Of a stretch of 20,916 nucleotides of DNA, positions 10,597 to 20,839 are shown piece by piece. Within the stretch, counting starts at the first letter, position 1, and each line of letters starts with the position of its first letter. The translations under genes and the position numbers were made by a program. The notes beneath the pieces were generated by a model. The model ran no database searches, had not been told where the DNA came from, and saw nothing but the letters and a program-made list of their open reading frames with translations. This stretch comes from Apostichopus leukothele (lineage: Eukaryota > Echinodermata > Holothuroidea > Aspidochirotida > Stichopodidae), in contig JAAAKB020000024.1 of assembly GCA_010014835.2 (NCBI GenBank), forward strand, positions 1,948,341 through 1,969,256. Reading direction: 5' to 3'.

Positions 10597-10626
10597 ATAG
10601 TGGGTGCACAGTTGCTTGAGCGTGCT

Positions 10627-10650
10627 GGGGGGGGCGGGGGGGGTGGGGGG
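10627..10650 (+). repeat. G-rich tract beside the gap (G8-C-G8-T-G6)
   Basis: A nearly pure guanine run 31 bases from the gap edge. It fits quadruplex-forming sequence rules, and tracts like this commonly stall sequencing, which may explain why the assembly breaks here. Confidence 0.85.
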
Positions 10651-10734
10651 ATGCAACCACATTCAGGTGATTGCTGTTGAAGAACAAAACAAATATTTCC
10701 ACATGATTCTTTCATTTTGCATTCTCTCTGACAG

Positions 10735-10805
10735 GCTCATCTACACCAACCCTTGTTGATAAAGATACCTTTCTTGCAGGCTTTGAAGATGTAGAAACAG
10801 TTAAT
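10735..10805 (+). CDS. CLASP1/2-like: CLASP exon a (entry into TOG2)
   Basis: The acceptor is TCTCTCTGACAG|GCTCA and the donor GTTAAT|GTAAGT. The frame starts with two bases completing a codon from an unseen upstream exon and reads SSTPTLVDKDTFLAGFEDVE. This parallels the (V)DEEDFIKAFDDV segment at the start of TOG2 in vertebrate CLASP. The entry phase proves that coding sequence lies upstream. Confidence 0.8.
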
Positions 10806-13800
10806 GTAAGTTCTTCTCAAATGTTACAGAAGGGATCTACTAGAATTCACATTTGCTGTATATATTTGTTTAATCATGGACCCTTGGCCAAAGGTCTTTA
10901 GAATTAATTTCAATGACTCAGAGAGGGGGAACTTGATGTCAGTAGAGAAGTACTTTTTGTATATAGGTTGGTTTGAAGTTATTGCTGGTTGAGGTAAAGT
11001 ATGTGTCTAGGGTCACAGTGAAAAGATGTGAACTGGAAGTGTAGTATGCACATGTATTTGGCTGTTCTATTCAGATGGAGTCTCTGGAAGTTGTGAGTAC
11101 TGGGTAAACAGAGTTTGAACTGTGATTTCTTCTTTGGGGTGGTGGTGGGGGTTGGGAATAGGGGTTGGCTTTATATGAAAAGGAAACATGAACATAGAAC
11201 GATGAACCATATGTAAATGAGGACGGAAAGTGAGAAACTTGAAGAGAGAGAGAGAGATAGGTCGCCTCACCCCTCATTTGGAAAAGACCTCAGGATTGGG
11301 CATGTAAACAAAGAACACTAACCAGGTCATTGTTTGGGAAAGGCCCATTTAAGTGAAAGAACCTATAAAAGGAAAGAAGAATCTTGACTCTCACTGCTCA
11401 CAGCAAAGCATTTGTCTTTAAGTCGACCTCCTTTAACGTTGAGAAAAGCATGAATCATAATTTGAAGAAACTGAATATAGGACTATTTATTTATCTTTCT
11501 AATTTTCTCTTTTAGGTGGTTGATTGTTTGTTTTTGTTTTTCTTTCTTTCTTTCTTATATCGTCTCACTGAATATAGAATATTGATTTATCTGACCAATT
11601 CTCTTTCAGGTGTACTCCACGAAGAGTCTTCAGGATGAACTAAACGCAATTTACCAAATGACCAATGATGACAAACACGACTGGGAAGCCAGGGCTGTGG
11701 CTGTAAGTTCAGTTTGGTTATAGATACGATCATTCCATCTTCATACCGTTACTTCTACTTAATGCAAAGATATGATTCATCAACTCCCTTGGAGACCATG
11801 CAAAACTGCTGTAGTTAGCTCTATGTTGTATACTAACATACTGTATATCATCACATAGTTTGGCTTATTATAGTTATGCCTTTCTACACTTTACTCCCCT
11901 CTCCAGCTTAAACGGATGAGGAGCTTGGTTAACAATGGTGCTCAAGATTACGACTGCTTCCTACCTCTCTTACGATTGATGGAGGAAGCTCTTGTTCTAT
12001 CTGCCAAGGACCTCAGGTCACAAGTCGTCAGGGAAGCATGCATTACCTTAGCGTAAGTTACCAGAAATGTTCAGCTCACTATTCTCTGCCTGCGGAAAGA
12101 TCCATTCATGTTTTATTTTTGACTTTCTCTTATTCCTTGGTATAATTTTTCTGTGCTAGTTTTTTCCCCAATTCTTTTGTTCTCTCTAAGTGCCTTTGAA
12201 GCACTTGAAACAGCTTTTTGCATTTGGTTGTTAGTTTTAGCCAATCTGACCAAGTATTACTTAAAGCAAGATTGCTATTAATGAAACTAAGAAAGTAAGA
12301 CACTGTGTTACTTTCCTCCCCCCCCCCCCCCAACTAAATGGACATTACGGAGGGAATACTTATTTAAATGTGATTTGAGAACCTGATGGCTCAGTCCTAG
12401 CTTAATCTCTACCTGAAGGAACATGTAAGCAATGAACTCCAAATAAATGAGCAAGCATGGACAGTAATTACTAATAAGTTTGGCAGACGTTAAATTATAG
12501 TTGAGTTCATCCTGTTACTATCCTCGTGAAGAATTAGTGATGCGGGCGATTGTTAAGATCCCTGTGATGTATCAGGTGACATCCCATACCAGGAGATCTC
12601 GGTGATTTAATCAGCCATGTTCTCTCTTTCTTCTGACAGGCATTTATCTTGTAAACTAGGTCGCCAATTTGACCACGCAGCAGAGTCTGTACTTCCTACC
12701 TTGTTCCAATTGATCCCTAACAGTGCCAAAGTCATGGCAAACAGTGGCTGTGTCTGTATTGAATTCATCCTTACGGTAAGTAGTCATTCCTCCAGGAAGC
12801 ATGTCATTTTACAAACGCTAAAACCAAAAGGCTGGCTGCTTTGTAGCGTTACAATTGGCATCAGGTGGCAGGTTCTATACAGGTTAGCTTACTTGGGCAG
12901 TGGAAAATCGTTTCAGTCCGAGAGAAAATGGAAAATGAAAAATTTTCACTTGAATTTGACCAACCAGGGTTATCTCCTACTACCCTCCACTCATTAGGTT
13001 TCCATTACTTCAAATGCATTGATTTATTCATCCATATTATCACCTATAGATCTTACTTTGTAGACCAAGAATGTTCAGGTTAATTGGATCTGTATCTAAG
13101 GAAGTGAAAGATGCTCTTGACAATGCTATCGGCTGCTCGAACAAAATTAAAAATTGTTCTGCCCGTTTGGATTTGAAGGAGTTGACAACTGATTTGTATT
13201 AGGACTGATGTATTAGAAGCTGTGATTCCAGTCACTCATATGTCAGTAGGAGGTTAATGTTTAGGACTGCATTAAGTTAGTATTTTACCAGCCCTTTTAA
13301 CACATCCGTAGCAGTGTGAGCCAATCTTCAGCTTGAAGGCTGTTGATCTGGTGGACAAACATGCACTCACTTTATGATTGCCTCATGACTATGTGATGTG
13401 TCGAAGTAAATTAGCTATAATTTCTATCCAAGATGGATGGTGTTAACTCAGCTGTCATCTGATGTTACCATTTGCAATATTTTTAATAAGTAATTTGTTT
13501 TGAAGCTAATATTGTACAGGGTTGAAGAGTTCATATTACATTTAGAAAACACAGGATTTTGGTCCCGTTCATAAGTTCAACTGGAATGCAGTTTTTAAGG
13601 TTACATCAAATGAACACAAGCCTCTTTTGTAAAAAAACAGCTTTTGATTTAAACATATAAGTTGGTTTATGTATCTTTTTGCAAAAGTATTGTTTGTTTG
13701 AGAGATTGTGTTAAATGCCAAGTACTGGTTGTCCTGTTACTGCACCATTGTACGAGGCTGATTTTCAATCCTTGATAATTCTCAAGTTAGTGTGATGAAA

Positions 13801-15451
13801 TTAAAATATATTTACCTTCCAGCACTGGGTAATAATAAGTTAGGACAACCAACTTTTTTCGCCACATTAGTATATAGGTTTTTGTTTTCTGCATTATGTT
13901 ACTATTAATTAAGTTACTTGTATGACTTGGTAGGGTCTTATAGTTAATAGTTACTAGTCAGGGTGTTACCATCAAGCACTGTGGTAGAAGAGGTGTAAAT
14001 CCCACATGAGCTAAGAGACCAGACTTGTGAGAAGATGATACCTAACAGTGCCTCTGTTTGTCAAGATGTTCATGTTTATAAATCAGGGATCATATTTATG
14101 GTCAATTGTCTAATCACGTTTCATTCTATCCTTTTGTTTTCAGAATACCTACAATCCTAGGTTAATCCCAATTGTAAAGTCACATATAACATCAAAGTCT
14201 TCATCTATTAGGAAGTAAGTAACAATTTTAGTTTTTTGGGGGATGGGGACAGGGGATGGGGAGGTGGTGTTTACTTGAGCATACTTCATTTTGTTTGTTT
14301 GCAGCAAATTTACGATACATACCAAGCACTGTTCTGTTAATGATGATGATGAATCCTAAAATCAGGATTAAAAAGAGGGAAAGAAATTCTGACTCATTGT
14401 AAACATTTTAGTCATTTGTGACATTATTTTTACATGGTTCAATATCTTCCAAAGTGTCTTTTGCGTTATTATGGAGTTATGTTTAACCGTTCATCCTAAG
14501 TAAGGGTTAAACAAATTGACTACTCGGTGCTCTTAACTTGTCACGGCCGTGTCCTGCGTTCTAAAGAAAGTCGGCTGTCATTTATTACAGTCCGTCCTTC
14601 TCGCCACCCAAAATTTTGTGAGCATCTTTCCCGAACCTTGTTGCATTTCTAAATGTGTGTAGTAATCATAAATTGTGTTGCTCTTATGTTAAATCCTTTT
14701 CCCACTTAATTGTGTTTCAGACAAACTTTCTATTTCATTAACATGATTGTGTCTACGTGGCCACCGCACCTGATGGAGAAACACGTAGGTTTGTTTGTAG
14801 AGGCGTTACACAAGGGAATGGAAGATGCAGACTCAGAGGCTCGTAGCACTTCAAGAAAGTAAGACATCCACATGTCTTATTTAAATAGAATTGTAGATTT
14901 ATTGTCCACAGATATTCTTTGATACTTAATGTGGAAAACTTTCAGTATTAGAACCCAGGTCGTAAGTTGTCCCTTTTCCATAATCCTCCTTGGAGGTTTC
15001 AGTCACTTCTGGTGAAACCCTCCCCCCCTGTCCCCTGGGGATCTTTCCCAACGCCCCTTTTCCATGAGATGAGCCAGGATAGTGACTTTTATTTACTAAT
15101 GCAGGTTTTCTTCTCAGTGAAACAGGTCATGAGTTACGTAGTACGAATTTCTGTAGATCAATAAGCTGCATATTGAAAAGACTTGAAAGGAATTATTTAC
15201 CCTTTGTTCCATGTCTATGCCCCCATCATCCTCACTGACCCCTGAATGAATACCCACTCTTTACGCAGTACTGCGTCGTCACTTAAACTCAAATTATCAG
15301 CAATGTAATTTGTCGTAGACATGATAAAAAAGGAAGAATTTATATGTGCACATGGAGTGATCAATTCTGGCTTATATGTAAAAAAATATATATATATAAC
15401 AATAAACAGATTTACTTAACACTTACGTAGGCTTTGATTATGTTAACATGA

Positions 15452-15489
<38 letters not shown>

Positions 15490-18103
15490 CTGAGCCATTT
15501 CCCTATCTTTGTTAACCAACAGAGCATTTTGGAAATTTTCAGAGAATTTTAAGTCACAAGCTGACAAGCTGTTTAATATTTTAGAACCAAGCAAACAGAA
15601 AATGTTGAATGGTGAGCTAAGTGGCGCTTCCAGTACCAGCTCACTGGACTCAAATAGATCGTATCGTAAACTATCGGGCGCTGGGTCTCACGAAAACTTA
15701 AGGTGAGTATCATCGAGCAGTGAAGGCAAAACTAAGAATCCTTTTGAGAGAAAGCAACCGGTGTCTGTAACATAAGACATGAAATGAATGCATTGTTTAC
15801 GCTCTGTCAATGTGTTATATATTTTAAGATTATCGGAAAGTGTTTCGTACTCCAGAATAATCAAAGATGAATGGCATACTTTGACTTATAGGTAGTGTTG
15901 GTAAATAACAATTAACAAAAATTTCGTTGTTATTATTATCGTTATTCAAATTCCGATATTTATCCTTTTCTATATATTTTTGATCCACAATAACCTTTGT
16001 TGACCACTTTCATATAATTTGAGTCATTGAAAATATTCCAGGACCTCAGACATCATTTGAAAAGAATCACCACGTCCTCATTAAACTTCTACTGTTGAGG
16101 AGTATTGGTAAGTTTAGGGCACATGGAATTCAAACAATGGAAAAAAACAATAGGGTCCTTTGTCTGAATGTAAAGCACACCTGTATGTGTGAGTGTAAAA
16201 GTTTGACAGTTGTACATATGAAGTCAGTTTGGGGGACATTTATTCAATTTCTCTTTCTTCTATTTAACAGTAGTGGTAGCAGTAGAATGTCAATGCCAAA
16301 GAGATCAACTACAGCAAAGTCAAGAACCACAACCGAAATAGGTAAAGCCATACGTTGCAATTTATTCCTTCACCCGCCTAAATATACTCCATCGCTAAGG
16401 AATTCCCAAGAAGCAATCAACCATGCTCATTGCAATCTGCTGCTCACCCAAGACAGAACGCTACAACCACAGACAGGAGGCATGAAAATAAATTTATGTT
16501 GGCAAGTTTTTTGGATAGCAGAAAAGGCTTTGTAGGAAAATAACTTGTAAGGCTGTTCTAGTTCCAAAAATTGTTTATTTGTAGAGGAAAATGTGTTAAT
16601 ATACTGCAAAAAAATGGCTCAGATTGATAAAATTACCCTGTGGGATTTGAAGGCTGTGCAAAGAGAAAACATTGCTTGTATTTGAGCTGGGTCTTGTGTA
16701 GGACATTGTAAGGTTCAATGCAGCTCCATAAACAATTGCTCCTTTGTACCCCTCCACCACCTCCAATGCCTCAGCCTTCTGCTCTCTCTCTTTTTGCAGC
16801 ACTCTTGCTTCAGAAATTGTATCAAAATACATCTACAAATATTTGATGCTTAAAATCACATTCATAAAAGCTTAACATGAAAAACATTCATTTATCTATA
16901 TCCACCACAAATCTCTTTTTGTACCATTTTATAAAAATACTTAATAGGAAGTGAATTTAACCGTCTTTGACTACTAAAAAACTAACAAAACAAGCACAAA
17001 CAGACAAACATTCTTAAAATGCCTTTATGATCAGAACTTTTAACAATCCCTTCTTTCTCAATCTCAACGTATCATAGAAATAATTATCACAAAGCACCCA
17101 ACAATGCACCAGGAAGACATAGTAACCATCGAGTGTTTGGTGTCCTAGATATAAAATGTTGTATTTGTACAATATTGATCTTATTGACCGGTGTTTCATA
17201 TCATGCTCATTAATGTAACCGTGTTGCCCTGGAAATGTTCTGCTGATAAGTTATTTATTACCATGTTGACAACCTATGCTCTATTAGGTAGGTTGGTTTA
17301 GTCAGACATTTCAACATTCAAGCCTATGTGCTGCAGCCTGTTAACGTTGGCTGCTCTTTCAAATTGTTAAACATTGTACACTTTCCAGTGTACACATAAT
17401 AGCCAGTGCCTTAGATGCTGAGGGTCTTGTGATCGTAAAGAGCTGAAATTAATTGTGAATCCGATATATTTAGTGTTCATCTTGTACTAATTATTAACTG
17501 AAAATTGTAATGATTTCCTTACACTGAATAAATTCTGAAAAGGAGAATAAACTTGTTATAATTTGTCAAACTTTGAAGTTGCTATAAACCAGCCATTAAA
17601 TTCCCACATTTGCGAGAGAAGTTCTAACTATTTTTGAAAAGTGAAGGAAACATAAAATCATTAGAAGTTACCGCCTCCCTCTTACGAATAAAGAAACGGA
17701 ATAGATAATTCAATCTTCCAAGAACACAAGATCCATGAACTCATATAGCTCAATAACCAAACAAGATTTAATCAATAAATAGTAGGTTTTATTAAAAACA
17801 AAAACAACAATAATAATAATGGCAAGTATCTTGCAGAATTGAGGAATTGATAAAAGCTTGCATTTTCTACACCAATCTCTTCAACGCTAACACCAGCATT
17901 CTCTTTTCGCACACTGCTCTCTGTCTCCCTCACGCACTCTTTAACAGATGGTCCCGTCACTCTCGGCAAGCGGTCAAGCAGCGAGGTGAATCTGGCCGCC
18001 GTGGACCGGGCAAGGACCAGGTACACTGCTGCAAAGTCACCGACCTCCTCCAAGCCGGCGTCCAGATTGGCTCGTTCTAAGTCAACGTCTAGAGATAGCC
18101 TCG
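10735..18103 (+). CDS. CLASP1/2-like: CLASP (CLIP-associating protein): TOG2 domain and start of Ser/Arg-rich linker, partial at both ends
   Basis: CLASP proteins bind microtubule plus ends and promote rescue and stabilisation. Nine exons join in phase: 10735-10805, 11610-11702, 11907-12052, 12640-12775, 14144-14214, 14721-14858, 15523-15702, 16271-16341 and 17948-18103 (1062 nt, 353 whole codons). Numbered from the first whole codon, family signatures include DDKHDW at 43-48, LSAKDLRSQVVREACITL at 85-102 and IPNSAKVMANSG at 128-139, then EDADSEAR and a KAFWKF helix closing the TOG2 HEAT-repeat array. After TOG2 the protein becomes Ser/Thr/Arg/Lys-rich (SSTSSLDSNRS, KRSTTAKSRTTT, KRSSSEVNLA), as in the CLASP linker that precedes the EB-binding SxIP motifs. 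TOG1, the start codon, the SxIP motifs, TOG3 and the C-terminal CLIP-interaction domain are absent from the window. CLASP1 and CLASP2 cannot be distinguished; invertebrates usually have a single CLASP gene. Confidence 0.92.
10806..11609 (+). other. CLASP intron between exons a and b
   Basis: 804-nt GT..AG intron. It contains a short (GA)n run near 11241-11256 and a CTTT-rich microsatellite near 11535-11556, and no coding signal. Confidence 0.8.
11610..11702 (+). CDS. CLASP1/2-like: CLASP exon b (TOG2)
   Basis: The acceptor is TTCTCTTTCAG|GTGTAC and the donor GTGGCT|GTAAGT; 31 codons, phase 0 to 0. It contains VYSTKSLQDELNAIY and the strongly conserved DDKHDWEAR, whose Trp lies in the first TOG HEAT helix pair. 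Confidence 0.9.
11907..12052 (+). CDS. CLASP1/2-like: CLASP exon c (TOG2)
   Basis: The acceptor is CCCTCTCCAG|CTTAAA and the donor TTAGC|GTAAGT (phase 2). It encodes LKRMRSLVNNGAQDYDCF and LSAKDLRSQVVREACITL, the latter nearly identical to vertebrate CLASP. Confidence 0.95.
12053..12639 (+). other. CLASP intron between exons c and d
   Basis: 587-nt GT..AG intron with an uninterrupted run of 14 C at 12318-12331. Nothing else noted. Confidence 0.8.
12640..12775 (+). CDS. CLASP1/2-like: CLASP exon d (TOG2)
   Basis: The acceptor is CTTCTGACAG|GCATT and the donor CTTACG|GTAAGT (phase 0). It encodes HLSCKLGRQFDHAAESVLPT followed by LFQLIPNSAKVMANSG, matching the KFDHGAEAIMPTIFNLIPNS region of human CLASP1. 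Confidence 0.95.
12776..14143 (+). other. CLASP intron between exons d and e
   Basis: 1368-nt GT..AG intron. An open frame runs into it from exon d until about 12997 but shows no CLASP similarity. No repeats or other genes noticed. Confidence 0.8.
14144..14214 (+). CDS. CLASP1/2-like: CLASP exon e (TOG2)
   Basis: The acceptor is TTTGTTTTCAG|AATACC and the donor AGGAA|GTAAGT (phase 2). It encodes NTYNPRLIPIVKSHITSK, aligning with HIPRLIPVITSNCTSK of human CLASP1. Too short to stand out as an open frame on its own. Confidence 0.9.
14215..14720 (+). other. CLASP intron between exons e and f
   Basis: 506-nt GT..AG intron. Short GAT repeats occur near 14341-14351. Nothing else seen. Confidence 0.8.
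14721..14858 (+). CDS. CLASP1/2-like: CLASP exon f (TOG2)
   Basis: The acceptor is TTGTGTTTCAG|ACAAAC and the donor AGAAA|GTAAGA (phase 2). It encodes a helical segment, FYFINMIVSTWPPHLMEKHV, then ALHKGMEDADSEARSTSR. DADSEAR is a hallmark of the last TOG2 HEAT repeats. Confidence 0.92.
14859..15522 (+). other. CLASP intron between exons f and g
   Basis: 664-nt GT..AG intron ending in the (TA)n microsatellite listed separately. A 65-codon open frame at 14967-15164 has no recognisable content. Confidence 0.8.
15453..15487. repeat. (TA)n microsatellite, about 35 bp
   Basis: Uninterrupted TA dinucleotides 35 bases before the CLASP exon g acceptor, with a shorter TA run near 15386-15398. Likely polymorphic in length. 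Confidence 0.95.
15523..15702 (+). CDS. CLASP1/2-like: CLASP exon g (end of TOG2, start of linker)
   Basis: The acceptor is TTAACCAACAG|AGCATT and the donor TTAAG|GTGAGT (phase 2). It encodes KAFWKFSENFKSQADKLF and closes the TOG array, then turns Ser-rich (GASSTSSLDSNRSYRKLSG). The acceptor sits 35 bases after a (TA)n run. Confidence 0.9.
15703..16270 (+). other. CLASP intron between exons g and h
   Basis: 568-nt GT..AG intron, AT-rich. The frame open upstream of exon h from 16095 is only a readthrough of the exon h frame. Confidence 0.75.
16271..16341 (+). CDS. CLASP1/2-like: CLASP exon h (Ser/Arg-rich linker)
   Basis: The acceptor is TCTATTTAACAG|TAGTGG and the donor AAATAG|GTAAAG (phase 1). 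It encodes SGSSRMSMPKRSTTAKSRTT, comparable in composition and place with the LSAKRSPTGSTTSRAS stretch of vertebrate CLASP. Support is splice phase plus composition, since this linker evolves fast. Confidence 0.75.
16342..17947 (+). other. CLASP intron between exons h and i
   Basis: 1606-nt intron. It holds a minus-strand exon-like open frame at 16637-16832 (see findings) and an AAT-repeat patch near 17808-17820. No additional CLASP exon with matching phase was recognised. Confidence 0.7.
17948..18103 (+). CDS. CLASP1/2-like: CLASP exon i (Ser/Arg-rich linker)
   Basis: The acceptor is CACTCTTTAACAG|ATGGTC and the donor CTCG|GTAATA (phase 1). It encodes TLGKRSSSEVNLAAVDRART and then SKPASRLARSKSTSRDSLG, resembling the LQRSRSDIDVNAAASAKSK region that follows in vertebrate CLASP. 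It is clearly more GC-rich than the surrounding introns, which supports coding. The open frame on the opposite strand (17772-18209) is its shadow. Confidence 0.8.
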
Positions 18104-18254
18104 GTAATATTGACAGTAATCCTTTTGTGTCCATGATACTCTGGTTTTTCCTTGACTTTTTCGTCCTCAGATAGAAAAGTTTGAAACAGACTGTGTATGA
18201 CGATGACAAGATTGACTTTCTCTCCCACTTGAACTTTCATCTTCACTTATAGAC

Positions 18255-18325
18255 TACCACCATCACCCCACCTTTACATATGTAATCTTTATACCACCAT
18301 CACACCACCCTTACTATGTAATCTT
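18255..18325. repeat. Imperfect tandem duplication, period 37 bp
   Basis: TACCACCATCACCCCACC..TATGTAATCTT at 18255-18289 is repeated with small differences at 18292-18325. Confidence 0.8.
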
Positions 18326-19583
18326 GGCCGCCTTGGTTAAACTTTAAGTTGGTGACTGGGTGATTAAGCTTATCATCCATCATATGTATCCTAGGACAAA
18401 ATCATTATCGGTGAGGAATTTTATCATTATCATGTAACCATATATCATGGCTATATCATCTATCCTCCTTTAGTTCAAAGCTTCCTTAAAAAAAGGTATC
18501 CAGAGGTTGTTGTTTTTTAATTAGATGTTATGTTTAATCCAAGAGAACATCTGTGATGAAAGGGATTTTTTTGTGTGTAAAACACTCAGACCAAATGGAC
18601 GATAATAAGACAGATTGGTGCAGTAATTGATTTTGCTGCAAGTAGTATCACATTATGACGACTAAATAAACAATTTCATATAAATATAATGCAGGAAGGT
18701 TAATCTTCAAATAAAGGGTCCATCTTTGCACCATTATTTGTGTCCCTCTTAGCACCCAAAACCAGCTAGGATTTACTGTTGTATTTGAGAAGCTAGGAAT
18801 ATTTTTGGCTCAAACGAATTTTCTTTTACAATAAAATAAACAATCATCAGATATTTTATTCTGCTGCCATGATAATGGGAAACCAAAAACTGTCATTATT
18901 TATAAAATGAATCCACAAAAAGAGTTTAATTTACAAACAATGCTGGTAAAGCAGTATTGGATTAGAAAAAGTTTGTCTTTTTAGTGCAGAAATTATTCAC
19001 CCCTATAAAAACCATTCAATTATTATTTCAGGATATGAACTGTTGAACCCTGAGCAGTGTTGTGACCAGTCATGTCTCAAGTTAATAGATTTCCAAAGTT
19101 AATTTAGTGAATGAGTGTTTAAAGCTTTTCATACGTAGAGATAATAGAGTAACTTGATACAGGGACTTGATTCAGGTCAGGAGAGAGTTACTGGTAATCA
19201 TGAATAAGAATGGACTGACCTTTGGTGATCTGATCTCATATCTATCCGATGAACTATGTATTTATTAATGTGAATTGATTATATTTGTGTTAGACATAGC
19301 ATGGTAGTAGTATGGTCGTTGTACATTATATTCCTGTGACAAGTGTATACCCAGTTATCAATAAGTGAATGGAGTTTCTGTGATGTGTGTGAGTACAATT
19401 ACTATTTATAATGTGTGTTACCTCTTGATGTACCTGCTGTGTTCAAAAAGAAATTGAAAGTCAATTCTGACATATTTTAGTCCAACTATTGTTGTTAGCC
19501 TCAGAGGGCAACACTGGTTTGAAAGCTATCTGATAATATTTAAGGTAAGAGTTGAGTGAACTCATGGTACAGTACCACCAATA

Positions 19584-19697
19584 AGAAGGGTAGCAGGGGA
19601 TTTAGAAGGATACCAGGGGATTAGAAGGACTACAGGGGATTAGAAGGGTAGCAGGGGATTAGAAGGATTCCAGGGGATATAGAAGGACTACAGTGGC
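19584..19697. repeat. Short minisatellite, about six copies of a 19-20 bp unit
   Basis: The unit is AGAAGGNTACCAGGGGATT with variants, starting at 19584, 19604, 19623, 19642, 19661 and a degraded last copy at 19681. The unit is purine-rich on the plus strand. Confidence 0.92.
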
Positions 19698-20598
19698 AAC
19701 TTATCATTGGTAGTCTACCCTCTTTGTAGGTCCTTGTTGAATTTTGGATTTAAAAAATGCAAATAATAGGAAGCATTGATATGTAAAATGCTTCTACCAC
19801 CAAAGGATTGAATGCATATGTTTGTAGTAACTGTAAACCAAAACTAGCATGTTTATGTATAGTTACTAGCCTTGTATGGTAAATATGTATGTATAGACTA
19901 TAGATATGTATTCAACAGTATGTAAATACTAGCATGATGATTGTATTGGATTATATTATATAACCTACCAGCAATGCTAAGATAGTGACATAGCAACCAT
20001 ATAGCATAGTGATATAGCTTAGTGACATAGCGTTGTGAATGTAGACTAGTTTCAACATCTGTTCATACTGTAGAGGTGTATATTCAGTGCTTATAACTCA
20101 CACCATTATATGTGTCATGAATAATCAAGACCACCAGTGTGTACAAGCAGATATGAATATTTATCTTTTCTATGAATATTTATCTTTGTTATGATTAGTC
20201 AATAGATGTTCACACTGTTAGATTATCACAAAAGATTACTGCTCCATCATACATTCACCAATGGCATTTAGTGTTCACATCATATACCATGTACCAGAAT
20301 TCTCATTGATACCAATGTTAGAATCCTACAGCTGGGTTTATGCTCTGACATAGATTCAAAACAAGTGGGCGGATAATAAGCATTCAACTCCATTACCTCC
20401 TGAAAGAGACATTTTGGTGTAAACACTGATGTTTAATATCACCAATCGGTAGTTTAGCGAGTGTGAGACGCTTTGAAGTATCGACTTATCAACAGTAATT
20501 TGGACAATTTTAATGCTTTATACATTGAGCAAGATTGTTGCAAAATGTGCACAAATGTTGTTGACAATTCTCTCCACTGATCTTTGTTTTTGATAAAG

Positions 20599-20676
20599 AT
20601 GTGGGCGTTGTTCGGAGACGAAAGCGGGGTCTGAGTTTGGAACGTCAGTCTCATTCCATGTTCCTTGAACCTCCTT
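20599..20676 (+). CDS. CLASP1/2-like: Possible further CLASP linker exon
   Basis: The acceptor candidate is TTGTTTTTGATAAAG|AT. The phase-1 end of exon i continues in frame as DVGVVRRRKRGLSLERQSHS, basic and Ser-containing like the GRIRTRRQSSGSAT segment that follows in human CLASP1. The end at CCTT|GTAATT is a weak donor guess. The frame stays open to the window edge, so the true 3' border is uncertain. Confidence 0.3.
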
Positions 20677-20784
20677 GTAATTTCTCTCTTTCTTCTCTTT
20701 TATGGTTGATGTTTCTCCTTACTTTTAGTGCAACTCTTTCGTGGCATGCCAAATCTCACAGAATCCTGAAATGTTCATGTTTAG

Positions 20785-20839
20785 TTGGGGGGGGGGGGGA
20801 GGGGGGGTGGTGTGGGGGGGGGGGGGGGGCTGCAGCCCC
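20785..20839 (+). repeat. Long G tract ending in a perfect palindrome
   Basis: About 45 bases that are nearly all G (20787-20829) run into GGGGCTGCAGCCCC (20826-20839), a perfect 14-bp palindrome. The flanking 20840-20895 sequence carries two related CGGGCA-containing segments, suggesting the edge of an interspersed repeat. Confidence 0.8.

Larger units (their letters stand above)
18104..20598 (+). other. Noncoding stretch downstream of CLASP exon i (probable intron)
   Basis: About 2.5 kb of AT-rich sequence. It contains a 37-bp-period duplication (18255-18325), a 19-bp tandem repeat (19584-19697) and several short imperfect direct repeats (near 19984-20035 and 20153-20187). Exon-like fragments at 19032 and 19499 fail on phase or stop codons. 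Confidence 0.6.

Noticed and set aside
10344-10715. Minus-strand frames that run through the N gap with a proline-rich segment
   Set aside because: They exist only because N codons are read as open. The proline run is the complement of the G tract.
10597-10734. Search for a CLASP upstream exon or start codon between the gap and exon a
   Set aside because: Only the G tract and intron-like sequence leading to the acceptor are present. No in-frame ATG connects to exon a, whose acceptor is strong.
17772-18209. 145-codon minus-strand open frame
   Set aside because: It lies opposite CLASP exon i, whose plus-strand reading has matching splice sites, phase and family-like composition. The minus frame has no recognisable domain and is a shadow.
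19032-19102. Possible alternative CLASP terminal exon (acceptor TTATTTCAG, in-frame 22 codons then TAA)
   Set aside because: The phase fits exon i, but the encoded peptide has no linker character and no AATAAA follows within a reasonable distance. Likely chance.
19499-19544. Exon-like segment with acceptor GTTGTTAG and donor TTTAAG|GTAAGA
   Set aside because: In the phase required after CLASP exon i it contains a stop. The only open frame gives a hydrophobic peptide unlike CLASP.
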